Assembly (NCBI GenBank): GCA_016709725.1
Contig: JADJMG010000006.1
Span: 357,335-421,334, forward strand
DNA: 64,000 nt
Direction of reading: 5' to 3'
Source of the DNA: Bacteroidota bacterium
GTDB lineage: Bacteria; Bacteroidota; Bacteroidia; AKYH767-A; OLB10
Below are positions 20,141 to 28,555 of this stretch, in pieces (the stretch's first letter is position 1; every line of letters begins with the position of its first letter). A model generated the notes under the pieces. That model did no database searches and had not been told where the DNA came from. It saw only the letters and a program-made list of their open reading frames with translations. The translations under genes and the position numbers were made by a program.

Positions 20141-21010
20141 TCAATTAAAAACAAGGCTGATATTTCCCGCGGCATCAACTGCGATGAGTCCACCTTCGCC
20201 GCCTAATTTAACGAGTTTGTCCATCACGACTACTTCGCATGCAGCTTGTAAACTCAGTCCTTTGTATTCCATTAAACAGGAAACATCATAAGCTACCACC
20301 GCTCTAATAAAGTATTCGCCGTGACCAGTACATGAAATGGCACAGGTTGCATTGTTCGCATACGTTCCACTGCCAATGATGGGAGAATCACCAATGCGAT
20401 TAAATTTTTTATTTGTCATTCCACCCGTGGAGGTACCGGCGGCTAAGTTGCCATGCACGTCTTTTGCCACAGCGCCAACGGTTCCAAACTTTTTATTTTC
20501 GGTAGTTTCTGTATGATCTAAAACAATTTTGCCCTCATGAATCGCTTCTCTTAATTGCTGAAATCGGTATTCATCGAAAAAATACTCTTCTGTTTCAAAA
20601 ATTAGTTTTTGCTGTTTTGCAAATTCTTCAGCACCTCTTCCCGAGAGCAATACATGGTCTGAATGTTCCATGATTTCTTTTGCAAGTAAGATGGGGTTTT
20701 TAATTAATTGCACCCCCGCTACAGCCCCAGCTTCTAAATTCTCTCCTCTCATGATGGCGGCATCCATTTCATGTAGTCCGTCCGCTGTAAATACAGCGCC
20801 CTTACCTGCATTGAACAACGGACAATCTTCCAAAGAGATAATAGTTTGTGTAACGGCATCCATAGCCGTTCCTCCCTTCTTTAAAACCGATTCTCCAAGG
20901 GTAAGTGCTGCTAGGAGCGCAGCCGTATATGCTTTTTCTTTTTCTTCGGTGAGTGAAGCACGTGTAATGGTTCCTGCACCGCCGTGTAAAGCTAAACTGT
21001 ATGTCGACAT
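20141..21010 (-). CDS. Isoaspartyl peptidase / L-asparaginase (Ntn hydrolase) with premature C-terminal stop
   Basis: This is the plant-type asparaginase family, which releases L-aspartate from isoaspartyl dipeptides and self-cleaves before a threonine. Seen are LALHGGAGTI at the N-terminus, GKGAVFTADGLHEMDAAIM, the cleavage site KFGTVGAVAKD (Thr near residue 177), GTSTGGMTNKKFNRIGDSPIIG and NATCAISCTGHGE. The frame stops with a TGA after NISLVFN. The same frame then reads EGMYRAWNEK, the conserved family tail, and could run to 20079. A single change of the TGA to a sense codon (for example TCA) restores it, so this is either a nonsense mutation or a base-call error. Start: Met at 21010, or the adjacent Met at 21013. 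It is followed upstream by yggS on the same strand. Confidence 0.85.
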   Translation of the reverse strand: MSTYSLALHGGAGTITRASLTEEKEKAYTAALLAALTLGESVLKKGGTAMDAVTQTIISLEDCPLFNAGKGAVFTADGLHEMDAAIMRGENLEAGAVAGVQLIKNPILLAKEIMEHSDHVLLSGRGAEEFAKQQKLIFETEEYFFDEYRFQQLREAIHEGKIVLDHTETTENKKFGTVGAVAKDVHGNLAAGTSTGGMTNKKFNRIGDSPIIGSGTYANNATCAISCTGHGEYFIRAVVAYDVSCLMEYKGLSLQAACEVVVMDKLVKLGGEGGLIAVDAAGNISLVFN

Positions 21011-21022
21011 CATTTCTTTTTT

Positions 21023-21691
21023 TTATTTTCTTTCTCCGAAAAGGGTACTTCCAATACGAATCATGGTGCTTCCACAATCCAATGCAATTTTATAATCACT
21101 ACTCATACCCATTGATAGAGTATCAAATTCATCCGGATCGAGGGACATGAGTTTACTATTGTTGCATAAATTTTTAAGACTGCTAAATTCTTTTTTTAAT
21201 AGTGAAATATCTGTGCTCAGTGAAGCCATCCCCATCAAACCTTTAATTCGAATATTTTCGAGTTCAGCTAATTCAGGAAATAGCATGAGCGCTTCTACTT
21301 CTTCTTCAGAAAATCCAAATTTAGTTTCTTCTTGAGCAATATGTACTTGTATTAAGCAGTCAATGACTTTATCAATTTTTTTTCCTTCTTTATTAATTTC
21401 CTGGAGTAATTTGAAACTATCGACTCCTTGAATGAGCGTTACAAAGGGAGCTATCATTTTCACTTTATTGCTCTGTAAATGTCCAATAAAATGCCAATTT
21501 ACTTTTCTTTTGAAATGCGCTTCTTTCTCCACCAATTCTTGCACATAATTTTCACCGAAACTTTTTTGTCCAGCATCAATCGCTTCCTGAATATCTTCTA
21601 TGGGTTTTTTCTTCGAAACCGCTATTAGTTTTGCTTGATAGCTTTCAAGCTCTTTTTTGATGGAATTATATTCGCTGATCTGAAAGGCCAT
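21023..21691 (-). CDS. PLP homeostasis protein, YggS / PLPBP family
   Basis: The 222-residue, single-domain alanine-racemase-like barrel carries the PLP lysine in LIAVSKKKP, then FGENYVQEL, WHFIGHLQSNK (conserved Trp-His-x-Ile-Gly), IKGLMGMAS and LSMGMSSDYKIAL near the phosphate-binding end, with the terminal IRIGSTLFGER. It binds PLP and affects vitamin B6 and amino-acid balance; no enzyme activity is established for the family. It is cytoplasmic. The stop lies 10 bases before the isoaspartyl peptidase start and the start 1 base after the alpha/beta hydrolase stop, so the three genes probably form one transcript. Confidence 0.9.
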   Translation of the reverse strand: MAFQISEYNSIKKELESYQAKLIAVSKKKPIEDIQEAIDAGQKSFGENYVQELVEKEAHFKRKVNWHFIGHLQSNKVKMIAPFVTLIQGVDSFKLLQEINKEGKKIDKVIDCLIQVHIAQEETKFGFSEEEVEALMLFPELAELENIRIKGLMGMASLSTDISLLKKEFSSLKNLCNNSKLMSLDPDEFDTLSMGMSSDYKIALDCGSTMIRIGSTLFGERK

Positions 21692-21692
21692 A

Positions 21693-22385
21693 TTACTTGA
21701 TAAATCTTTTTATTTCTTCTGCTAGATGGGTGTGTGCTATTTTTTCAAAAAGATGTGGCGTTTCAGGCATTACGAGTAAGGAGGCGTTCGATAATGCAGT
21801 ATAGGTATGTGCACTTTCTTCCAAGGTAACCATATGGTCTCTGTCGCCTAGTGCGATGCGTACATCGCAAGAGATATTTCCCAATTCATCGTTGGAAAGA
21901 GGATGCTTTGCTAAATGCTGCATGAGATGTGCTGTTTCTGTGCAAAGTCTTTTCCAGTCGTAAGGAAAGTGTCGAGCAATCAATGTACTCACAAAACTTG
22001 GTGCTTTTAACTCTAAGAATTCGGGTGCAATTAATTTAGATTCCTTCGCTGCAATATCTGTTGTCCAATTAAATTTTGTTCCTAAAGTCATGATGGATGA
22101 AAAGATTCCCGCTTTATTGGCTTCCAACCAAAGCGCTACGTAACCACCCATGCTGTAACCAAAAACATGAGTACCTATTAATTGAAATTCGCGAAGGTGA
22201 TCCAGTAAATGTTCACCTAAGATGGGTACGGTGAGGGAATGTTCAGCAAAGTCTTTACCACCGTGCCCAGGAAAATCGTACGTGTGGATGGTATAATGGT
22301 CCTTTAATAAATCTTTCAGTGGAAGCATTTGCTGTGCTGAACCGAGAGCACCGTGAAGTAAAAGAAGGTTGGGTTTAGAAGCCAT
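21693..22385 (-). CDS. Alpha/beta-fold hydrolase
   Basis: The 230-residue protein has LLLLHGALGS (oxyanion loop), YDFPGHGGKDF, the nucleophile elbow HVFGYSMGGYVALWL, IALGDRDHMVTLEE carrying the acid, and PETPHLFEKI with the catalytic His, all in canonical order. The substrate is unknown. In the MenH/YcaC-like branch of small hydrolases, GHG and GYSMGG are typical, but no menaquinone genes are near. It has no signal peptide. The gene precedes yggS by 1 base on the same strand, suggesting co-transcription. Confidence 0.82.
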   Translation of the reverse strand: MASKPNLLLLHGALGSAQQMLPLKDLLKDHYTIHTYDFPGHGGKDFAEHSLTVPILGEHLLDHLREFQLIGTHVFGYSMGGYVALWLEANKAGIFSSIMTLGTKFNWTTDIAAKESKLIAPEFLELKAPSFVSTLIARHFPYDWKRLCTETAHLMQHLAKHPLSNDELGNISCDVRIALGDRDHMVTLEESAHTYTALSNASLLVMPETPHLFEKIAHTHLAEEIKRFIK

Positions 22386-22440
22386 GGCTTAAAGATACGA
22401 TTCAAATTTAGATTTATTTGAACTTTTGGCAAAGGTAAAA

Positions 22441-23423
22441 TCAGTTTTTATTCTGATTTAAATCTTCTATAAGCCGATTGAGGATATTGTCCTTGACGAA
22501 GAACGCATCACAAATTTTTAAGCCTTCTTCTGTGATACGAGCAAGGGTATCGGTTGAATTTTTGGAATCTTTTTCTCGTTTTTGGTGGATTTTTCTTCGC
22601 CAAGAAGCTGAACTTGATTCTCGTAATTTAACCCTTCATCTTTTAAATTGCCCAATGCTTGAATCATCCAGCTCAGAGCGGCAAAGTTTTCGAACCTTAA
22701 GTTGATTGGCTCAACACCAGCTGGACAAGGAGGCAGTTTAATAAAAGAGGAGGAGATGATTTCTTCTGTAAGGTACTTCTTATATTCACTGTTGACTTTT
22801 TCGCTCTTTTGAGTTTGAATAAATCCACCCGATATTTTTGCATAAATGGAAATCCATCGAATATCTCTTCTCATCTCATGAATTCCTTCCTCAAGTAAAT
22901 GTGGATCTAATTCTCCTTTACGATATTCTTCATCGATTTTGGAAATTGTCTTAGTAAGAAATTTGATAAAGTCTTTTCGAAAGTCATCACTGTCCGTAGC
23001 GAGAATATCTTCCATTTGTTCGAGTTGCTTCGAAACATTCTCCGTGGCATCAGGAAGCCAGTTTTCCTTCTGTAAAAATTGTTTTAATTCAATTCTCGCT
23101 TTTTTCTCTTGATGATTTATCTTCTCTTTTATTTCTTCAGGTAACTTACTCTTCGATAAAATTTTGATACCTGATGAACTGATAAAATCATATTTCCCTA
23201 ATGCATCCTCCGCCGATTTATAAATATCATACAAAGGTTCCGCTACGTCTTTGGAATGCGTCTTCCTAAATATTCTAAACGCCGCTTCTAAATCGAAAAA
23301 ATTATTCCGTGCATTTTGCTGAAAGAAAGTAAGCGTTGGATCATCCGTTTTAGCAGCCTCCTTCGACAAAGAAACTAACCCATGTAATGAATCATAGGTA
23401 TTAAATAATTTAATGAGTTTCAT
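22441..23423 (-). CDS. Helical protein of unknown function (3' frameshift)
   Basis: The product is almost entirely alpha-helical and charged, with no signal peptide. The HEMRRDIRWISIYAK stretch near residue 185 recalls the helical histidine/arginine signature of CHAD domains, which bind polyphosphate, but the match is weak and I would not assign the family. The frame ends early at LLVSQKKA; adding one A in the A5 run near 22562 gives EKKDSKNSTDTLARITEEGL and extends it to a stop at 22441, for 327 residues. It is the first gene in its direction after the inverted repeat at 23444-23640 and about 55 bases upstream of the hydrolase gene. Function unknown. Confidence 0.6.
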
Positions 23424-23443
23424 TTTCGTTTGGATTAATGCAG

Positions 23444-23640
23444 TCCCGATATCTATCGGGATCAGAATTCAGAATTCAGAATTTTTATTTCTTTCGAAGA
23501 GTGTCAGTTTGTAAAGCAAAGACTAATAAAACCTTCTCGCGTTTAGCAAACAGATAATCCATCAGAATAATTAAATAAATTTAATGCGCAAGCAGATTTT
23601 TTTTTGTAATTCTGAATTCTGAATTCTGAATTCTTAATTT
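23444..23640. repeat. Inverted-repeat intergenic element with CAGAATT arrays
   Basis: A 7-bp hairpin, CCCGATA-TC-TATCGGG, lies at 23444-23459. Directly after it is a short array of CAGAATT (three copies near 23463-23485). The other end of the gap, 23608-23635, holds the reverse complement, TTCTGAATTCTGAATTCTG. The arms could pair to close a loop of about 120 bases. No coding frame is inside. Confidence 0.6.
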
Positions 23641-24878
23641 AACGCGTGCACCACCAACCCACTTCTCAACTTCGGTTCAAACCATGTTGTTTTCGGTGGC
23701 ATAATCTGATTCGTATCTGCAATATCAATCAGTTGTTTCATGGTAACTGGATACAGGGCAAAGGCAATTTTCATATCACCTGAATCCACCCTCGACTTCA
23801 ATTCTCCAAGTCCTCTGAGTCCACCAACAAAATCAATGCGTTTGTCTTTGCGTAAGTCAACAATATTAAAAATAGGCTCTAATACTTTTTTGGATAGAAT
23901 AGTAACATCTAATACTCCAATCACATCGTTGTCGTCGTATGTTCCTGCTTTTGCTTGGAGTGCATACCATTTTCCATCTAAGTACATACTGAACTCATGC
24001 AGTTTTGCTGGACGATATTCTGTACTTCCTTTTTCGGTGATTTCGAAATTCTCTTTTAATTTTTCAAGGATATCACTTGCCGAATGTCCATTCAAATCTT
24101 TGATCACACGGTTGTAATCCATGATGTGCAATTGATTATCGGGGAAATGTACAGCTAGGAAAAAATTATAGCTTTCTTGTCCTGTATGATTTGGATTTAA
24201 TTTACGCAGTTCTTGTCCTACTAAAGCAGCCGCAGCCGTGCGATGATGTCCATCTGCAACATACGTATTCGGAACTTTTGCAAACAAAGTGATGATGTCA
24301 TTTACTGTTTTTGCATCACTGATCACCCAAAAAGTATGACCAATTCCATCATCAGTAATAATGTCGTAAGCAGGAGTTGCTTTTATCACTTCAGCAACAA
24401 TGGCATCAAGTGCTGCAACATGTGGATAAGCGAAAAATACAGGTTCTGCATTCATGTTTCCAACACGAACATGGTTTTTGCGATCTTCTTCTTTGTCGGG
24501 ACGAGTGAGCTCATGTTTTTTGATGACATCATTCAAATAATCGTCAACCGAAGCACAACCCACAATTCCATATTGGGTGCGACCATTCATCGTTTGACTA
24601 TAGATGTACAAACAGTCGGTTTCGTCTTGTTTAAAAACACCCATTGCGCGCATCGCAGCGAAGTTGTCACGTCCTTTCTCATAAATTTCTGGAGAATAAA
24701 CATTGTATCCATCGGGGAAATCTATTTCAGGTTTGATGACGTGGTAAAATGAAATTTTATCGCCATTCGCTTCTATTCTTGCTTCTTTTTCATTGAGCAC
24801 ATCGTATGGACGACATGCAACACGCTTCACTAATTCTTGAACGGGACGTATTCCTTTAAATGCTTTTAACTGGGCCAT
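23634..24878 (-). CDS. DUF1015 family protein, serine-operon member
   Basis: The 414-residue protein belongs to a family conserved next to serC and serA across Bacteroidota. Seen are MAQLKAFKGIRP at the N-terminus (conserved KAFKGIRP), ACRPYDVLNE, RTQYGIVGCAS, and a central VADGHHRTAAA block (D209-R213), then LGELKSRVDSGDMKIAFALYPV near the end. The DGHHR block resembles the nucleotide-binding turn of ParB/sulfiredoxin-fold kinases such as archaeal SerK, which phosphorylates free serine. I infer a possible serine-phosphate role but cannot show it. The gene is 37 bases downstream of serA on the same strand and is probably co-transcribed. It is intact. Confidence 0.85.
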   Translation of the reverse strand: MAQLKAFKGIRPVQELVKRVACRPYDVLNEKEARIEANGDKISFYHVIKPEIDFPDGYNVYSPEIYEKGRDNFAAMRAMGVFKQDETDCLYIYSQTMNGRTQYGIVGCASVDDYLNDVIKKHELTRPDKEEDRKNHVRVGNMNAEPVFFAYPHVAALDAIVAEVIKATPAYDIITDDGIGHTFWVISDAKTVNDIITLFAKVPNTYVADGHHRTAAAALVGQELRKLNPNHTGQESYNFFLAVHFPDNQLHIMDYNRVIKDLNGHSASDILEKLKENFEITEKGSTEYRPAKLHEFSMYLDGKWYALQAKAGTYDDNDVIGVLDVTILSKKVLEPIFNIVDLRKDKRIDFVGGLRGLGELKSRVDSGDMKIAFALYPVTMKQLIDIADTNQIMPPKTTWFEPKLRSGLVVHALN

Positions 24879-24915
24879 GTTTTATTTTTATGTAGATTGT
24901 AATTGTTATTTTATT

Positions 24916-25884
24916 TTAGTTTGCAAAGTGCGCAACAATTTTTTGTGCGATTTCAATGCCGATTCGTTCTTGCGCTTCGGGAGTAGATCCTCCAATATGT
25001 GGACTCAAGGAAACGCGTGGATGCTGGCGTAATTCTTCACGAATTAAGGGTTCGTTTTCGAAAACATCTAATCCCGCCGCAGCCACTTTACCCGAGTTTA
25101 AAGCTTCTAATAATTCTGATTCATTCACGGCACCACCGCGGGCCGTGTTCACTAAGTAAACACCATTTTTCATTTGCTCTAATTCTCTTTTTCCGATGAT
25201 CGCTGGAGCGCCTTTTGGAAAAGGAACATGCAAGGTGATGAAATCGCTTTCAGCTAATAATTTTTCAAATGGAACACATTTCATGGTTAATACCATCTTC
25301 GCATCCGTCACCGTTCTGAAAATATCGATTTCAATTTTTACATCTTCCGCTCTTAGCTTGAAGGGTAAAATATGCATTCCTAATCCAATGCCCATTCTTG
25401 CTACCGCTTGACCAATATTCCCAAATCCGATAATGCCTAAGGTTTTTCCTTTTAGTTCGATGCCGGATGAATAAACTTTCTTTAATTCGTTGAAACGTTC
25501 TTTGGTTGAGGTAGACGGCATCTCTCGATTGCTCAGGTGTAAACAACGCGCCATGGTAAAAAAATGAGCGAATACAAGCTCTGCTACGCTCTCTGAAGAA
25601 GCTTCGGGAGTATTGATAACTTTTAAACCTTTATCGCGCGCATACGCCACATCAATATTATCCATGCCCACACCGGCTCGACCAATCAACTTTAAATTAG
25701 GGCAAGCATCAATCAAATCTTTCCTAACGGTGGTGGCACTACGAACTAGGATACCATCAAAATTGTTTAAAGAACTCATTAAGTCTTCCTGCGCAATCTT
25801 TGTCGTTTCCACCTCAATACCGGCAGCTTCAAGAATTTGTTTGCCGGATTTATCGATCCCGTCGTTCGCTAGAATTTTTGGCAT
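24916..25884 (-). CDS. serA: D-3-phosphoglycerate dehydrogenase, short form without ACT domain
   Basis: The 322-residue protein catalyses the first step of serine synthesis, 3-phosphoglycerate to 3-phosphohydroxypyruvate. It has GRAGVGMDNIDVAYAR, the Rossmann loop TLGIIGFGNIGQAVAR, the catalytic Arg of NTARGGAVNE, the Glu of FENEP, and the His of SPHIGGSTPEA. It ends shortly after this block, so the ACT or intervening regulatory domain of the long form is absent and serine feedback through ACT is not expected. Between serC (42 bases upstream) and the DUF1015 gene (37 bases downstream) it is part of the serine operon. The frame is intact. Confidence 0.93.
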   Translation of the reverse strand: MPKILANDGIDKSGKQILEAAGIEVETTKIAQEDLMSSLNNFDGILVRSATTVRKDLIDACPNLKLIGRAGVGMDNIDVAYARDKGLKVINTPEASSESVAELVFAHFFTMARCLHLSNREMPSTSTKERFNELKKVYSSGIELKGKTLGIIGFGNIGQAVARMGIGLGMHILPFKLRAEDVKIEIDIFRTVTDAKMVLTMKCVPFEKLLAESDFITLHVPFPKGAPAIIGKRELEQMKNGVYLVNTARGGAVNESELLEALNSGKVAAAGLDVFENEPLIREELRQHPRVSLSPHIGGSTPEAQERIGIEIAQKIVAHFAN

Positions 25885-25926
25885 AGTATGATGTTAGGAG
25901 GTAAGAGAGAAAGAGAAATTATTTTG

Positions 25927-26991
25927 TTACGCTGTTTTCAATGCGAAATCTTTCATCAAATCGGTCAAAGCTTTTACGCTTTCCAACGGAAGTGCATTGT
26001 ACATCGAAGCACGGAATCCACCCACCGAGCGGTGACCTTTAATTCCAACGATGCCTTGTGCCTTCGCTTGTTTCATAAATTCTTCGTCGAGGGCTGGATT
26101 GTTCAGCAAGAAACAAGCATTCATGCGAGAGCGATCTTCCACTGCACATGTTCCTTTGAAGAGTGGATTAGTGTCCACTTCGTTATAAAACAACTCTGCT
26201 TTTTGTTTGTTGATTTTTTCGATGGCAGCTACTCCGCCAATCGACTTCAGCCATTCCAAGGTAGCCATGCAAACATAAATGGAGAAGACAGGAGGCGTAT
26301 TGTACATCGATCCGCCTTCAATATGGGTTGCATAACGCATCATGGTTGGAACCACGCGTTTCACTTCTTTCAAAATATCATTCTTGATAATAACAAGAGT
26401 AACACCTGCAGGTCCCATGTTTTTTTGTGCACCTGCATAAATCAAATCGAATTTTGAAACGTCGATAGGTCGACTAAAAATATCACTCGACATGTCACAT
26501 ATTAATGGAATGGGACTGTTAGGAAAAGCCGACATTTGAGTTCCGTAGATGGTATTATTCGAGGTGATATGAAGGTAATCACAATCGGTAGGGATGGTAT
26601 AATCTTTTGGAATGAAACTGTAGTTTTGGTCTTTGGAAGACGCAACAACATTTATATCACCAAACAATTTTGCTTCCTTGATGGCTTTGTTTGCCCAAAC
26701 ACCAGTATCGATGTACGCTGCTTTGGTATGCAATAAATTCATCGGCACCATGGCAAATTGAGTGCTTGCACCGCCTTGTAAAAATAAGATGGAATAATTA
26801 TCAGGAACACCTAACAATTCTTTTACCAGTGAAGTGGTATTTTCCAATACTTGTTCAAAATCCTTGCTTCGGTGGGAAATTTCCAAAATGGACATTCCAA
26901 TATTGTTAAAATCAAGTGCAGCTGCTGCTGATTTTTGCAATGCGGATTCAGGCAATACACCTGGACCAGCGCCTAAGTTGTGTTTTCTCAT
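25927..26991 (-). CDS. serC: Phosphoserine aminotransferase
   Basis: The 354-residue class V PLP aminotransferase transfers the amino group from glutamate to 3-phosphohydroxypyruvate; it may also serve vitamin B6 synthesis. Landmarks are NLGAGPGVLPESAL, GGASTQFAMVPMNLL, CDMSSDIFSRPID, the PLP lysine of YAGAQKNMGPAGV, and FRASMYNAL near the end. The start at 26991 gives the usual MRKHNLGAGPG. It heads the run serC-serA-DUF1015 on the minus strand. No serB (phosphoserine phosphatase) is seen in this window. Confidence 0.93.
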   Translation of the reverse strand: MRKHNLGAGPGVLPESALQKSAAAALDFNNIGMSILEISHRSKDFEQVLENTTSLVKELLGVPDNYSILFLQGGASTQFAMVPMNLLHTKAAYIDTGVWANKAIKEAKLFGDINVVASSKDQNYSFIPKDYTIPTDCDYLHITSNNTIYGTQMSAFPNSPIPLICDMSSDIFSRPIDVSKFDLIYAGAQKNMGPAGVTLVIIKNDILKEVKRVVPTMMRYATHIEGGSMYNTPPVFSIYVCMATLEWLKSIGGVAAIEKINKQKAELFYNEVDTNPLFKGTCAVEDRSRMNACFLLNNPALDEEFMKQAKAQGIVGIKGHRSVGGFRASMYNALPLESVKALTDLMKDFALKTA

Positions 26992-27101
26992 CTTTTATAG
27001 AGCTGATTATGTTCTTTTTAAAGTGAACAGTTTGCTGACCTCAAAGAAAGCAGGAATTCGGCTAAATGGCAAGGAAAAGAGGAGGGAATTATCCTTTAAA
27101 T

Positions 27102-27950
27102 CTATTTATTACGCACATCAATATCGCGCTGTAAAATCCATAGCCCTTTTTCAAATTTAAGTCCGTCGTAACTTAAGTCAGGCCCATATAATTGATACAT
27201 TCCCTTTGACTCTGGTCGGGGATCGGATGAAGAGAGATGATCCATCACAATCATTTTCTTGCTTTCGTTGTATTTCAAACTCGTGCTTACTTGTGCATTG
27301 TATTCCAAAATCAATCGCGTTTTTGCTTTTCCACCAGCTTTAATCACAGGAACTCCTAAATTAATTTTACTCGGTGTGATGCTGATGGCTTCTGCCATTT
27401 TACGAGTGGTAAAAAACGATTGAGGCGCCCATCCTAAGAGCATAAAATAGTCTTTCTTCTTATAACGTTCAGCCATCACCGAATAATAAATACAGCCCAT
27501 CCAAGTACTGGAATCGCCTTTTAAAAATTCTAATTCATCGCGAATGAGGTCTTTGTTTTGATGCAATCGGGTGATGGCTGCGGGCTTTTCAGGATCCAAT
27601 TTTGTGATGAGATAACCGAAATATTGAAATTCATTTCCATTTTTTTTGGAGACCATCCAGGTAATGGCTTTCACTTTTTTAGATGGATCCTGCGCTACCG
27701 ACAAGGATTTCACCTGATAAAAACTTAACGAAGAACCCGATGGAGTGTAAAGAATACTATCTAATAATTTTGAAAACTCCGAGTTTAAAGAATCCTTCAG
27801 TCCATCTTCCCTTAACTTTAAAACACTGTCGCCCAAAGCGATTAATCGGGAAATGCTGGGTTTAAAAGCCAAAGTGTCAGAAGTACAGAACCCCTGAAAA
27901 CCCATTAGCAGGAAAAAAAGAAAGAAAGGAATGCGCCTCTTCATTTTCAT
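27102..27950 (-). CDS. Secreted protein of unknown function conserved beside the serine genes
   Basis: The start at 27950 puts the signal peptide (MKMKRRIPFFLFFLLMGFQGFC) at the N-terminus; an upstream Met at 28091 would bury it behind 47 unlikely residues. The mature part, about 260 residues, is mixed alpha/beta. ITWMVSKKNGNEFQYFGYLI, GWAPQSFFTTRKMAEAI and SKKMIVMDHLSSSDPRPES are likely landmarks, but I recognise no domain. It ends IDVRNK. It lies between serC and the ferredoxin gene on the same strand, separated from the latter by a terminator. A periplasmic role is inferred only from the signal peptide. Confidence 0.6.
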   Translation of the reverse strand: MKMKRRIPFFLFFLLMGFQGFCTSDTLAFKPSISRLIALGDSVLKLREDGLKDSLNSEFSKLLDSILYTPSGSSLSFYQVKSLSVAQDPSKKVKAITWMVSKKNGNEFQYFGYLITKLDPEKPAAITRLHQNKDLIRDELEFLKGDSSTWMGCIYYSVMAERYKKKDYFMLLGWAPQSFFTTRKMAEAISITPSKINLGVPVIKAGGKAKTRLILEYNAQVSTSLKYNESKKMIVMDHLSSSDPRPESKGMYQLYGPDLSYDGLKFEKGLWILQRDIDVRNK

Positions 27951-28053
27951 CGAACGCAAATCTAATAGATTCATTGTTAAGTCGTAGATATCCTTAATGT
28001 GAGCAGAGCGGGTATATGAATTATTTTTTAGCTGCCCTGATTTACTAATAGGG

Positions 28054-28088
28054 AATAAAAAAACCCTGCAACTTACGCTACAGGGTTT
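28054..28088 (-). terminator. Intrinsic terminator after the ferredoxin gene
   Basis: On the minus strand, AAACCCTG and CAGGGTTT pair over 8 bp (28081-28088 and 28061-28068) around a 12-base loop, followed by a run of T. It starts 18 bases after the ferredoxin stop. Confidence 0.8.
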
Positions 28089-28105
28089 CATTTATTTTGA
28101 ATGCA

Positions 28106-28456
28106 TTAAGCTGCATGCATGCTATCTTTTTTAGCGGTGAGGGTCTCTTGCGACTCACGGAAATCAGGATCATCTACACAGCAATCAACAGGACAAACAG
28201 CAGCGCACTGAGGCTCATCGTGGAACCCAACGCACTCTGTACACTTGTCAGTTACAATGTAATAGATATCCATAGACTTTGGTTCTTGAGGAGCATCCGC
28301 ATCAATTGAAGTTCCATCTAACTTGGAAAATGCGCCTTTTACGCTCGTTCCATCAGAGAAGCGCCATTCAGCACCACCTTCGTAGATTGCATTATTTGGA
28401 CATTCGGGCTCGCAAGCTCCACAATTGATACATTCGTCAGTAATTTTGATTGCCAT
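28106..28456 (-). CDS. 2[4Fe-4S] ferredoxin, Alvin-like (long second-cluster loop)
   Basis: The 116-residue protein has the first cluster motif CINCGACEPECP (C-x2-C-x2-C-x3-C) at residues 10-20. The second cluster motif is CTECVGFHDEPQCAAVCP with an 8-residue insertion between its second and third cysteines, typical of the ferredoxins in Bacteroidota and Chromatium. A central, acidic stretch separates the clusters and a short basic tail closes it. It carries single electrons in the cytoplasm. The partner is unknown; the divergent acyl-CoA reductase gene is a conserved neighbour. A terminator follows directly. Confidence 0.88.
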   Translation of the reverse strand: MAIKITDECINCGACEPECPNNAIYEGGAEWRFSDGTSVKGAFSKLDGTSIDADAPQEPKSMDIYYIVTDKCTECVGFHDEPQCAAVCPVDCCVDDPDFRESQETLTAKKDSMHAA

Positions 28457-28506
28457 AGTGATTCAGTAAGTGTTTAAAGCAATATTTTTGCTATCATATT
28501 TCAACA

Positions 28507-28537
28507 CAAAAATAATCAGAAAAGTTTCATTTCCATA
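28507..28537 (-). promoter_or_regulatory. Possible promoter of the ferredoxin gene
   Basis: On the minus strand TATTTTTG (28514-28507) fits TAnnTTTG. Nineteen bases upstream the tetramer is TATG rather than TTTG, so it is a 3-of-4 match. The leader to the ATG at 28456 would be about 45 bases. Confidence 0.4.
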
Positions 28538-28555
28538 AAAACGCGAAAGAATTGT

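Noticed and set aside
20141..20143. TGA read as selenocysteine or another amino acid in the isoaspartyl peptidase
   Set aside because: The family has no Sec or Trp there, no SECIS-like hairpin is evident, and TGA serves as a stop elsewhere in the window.
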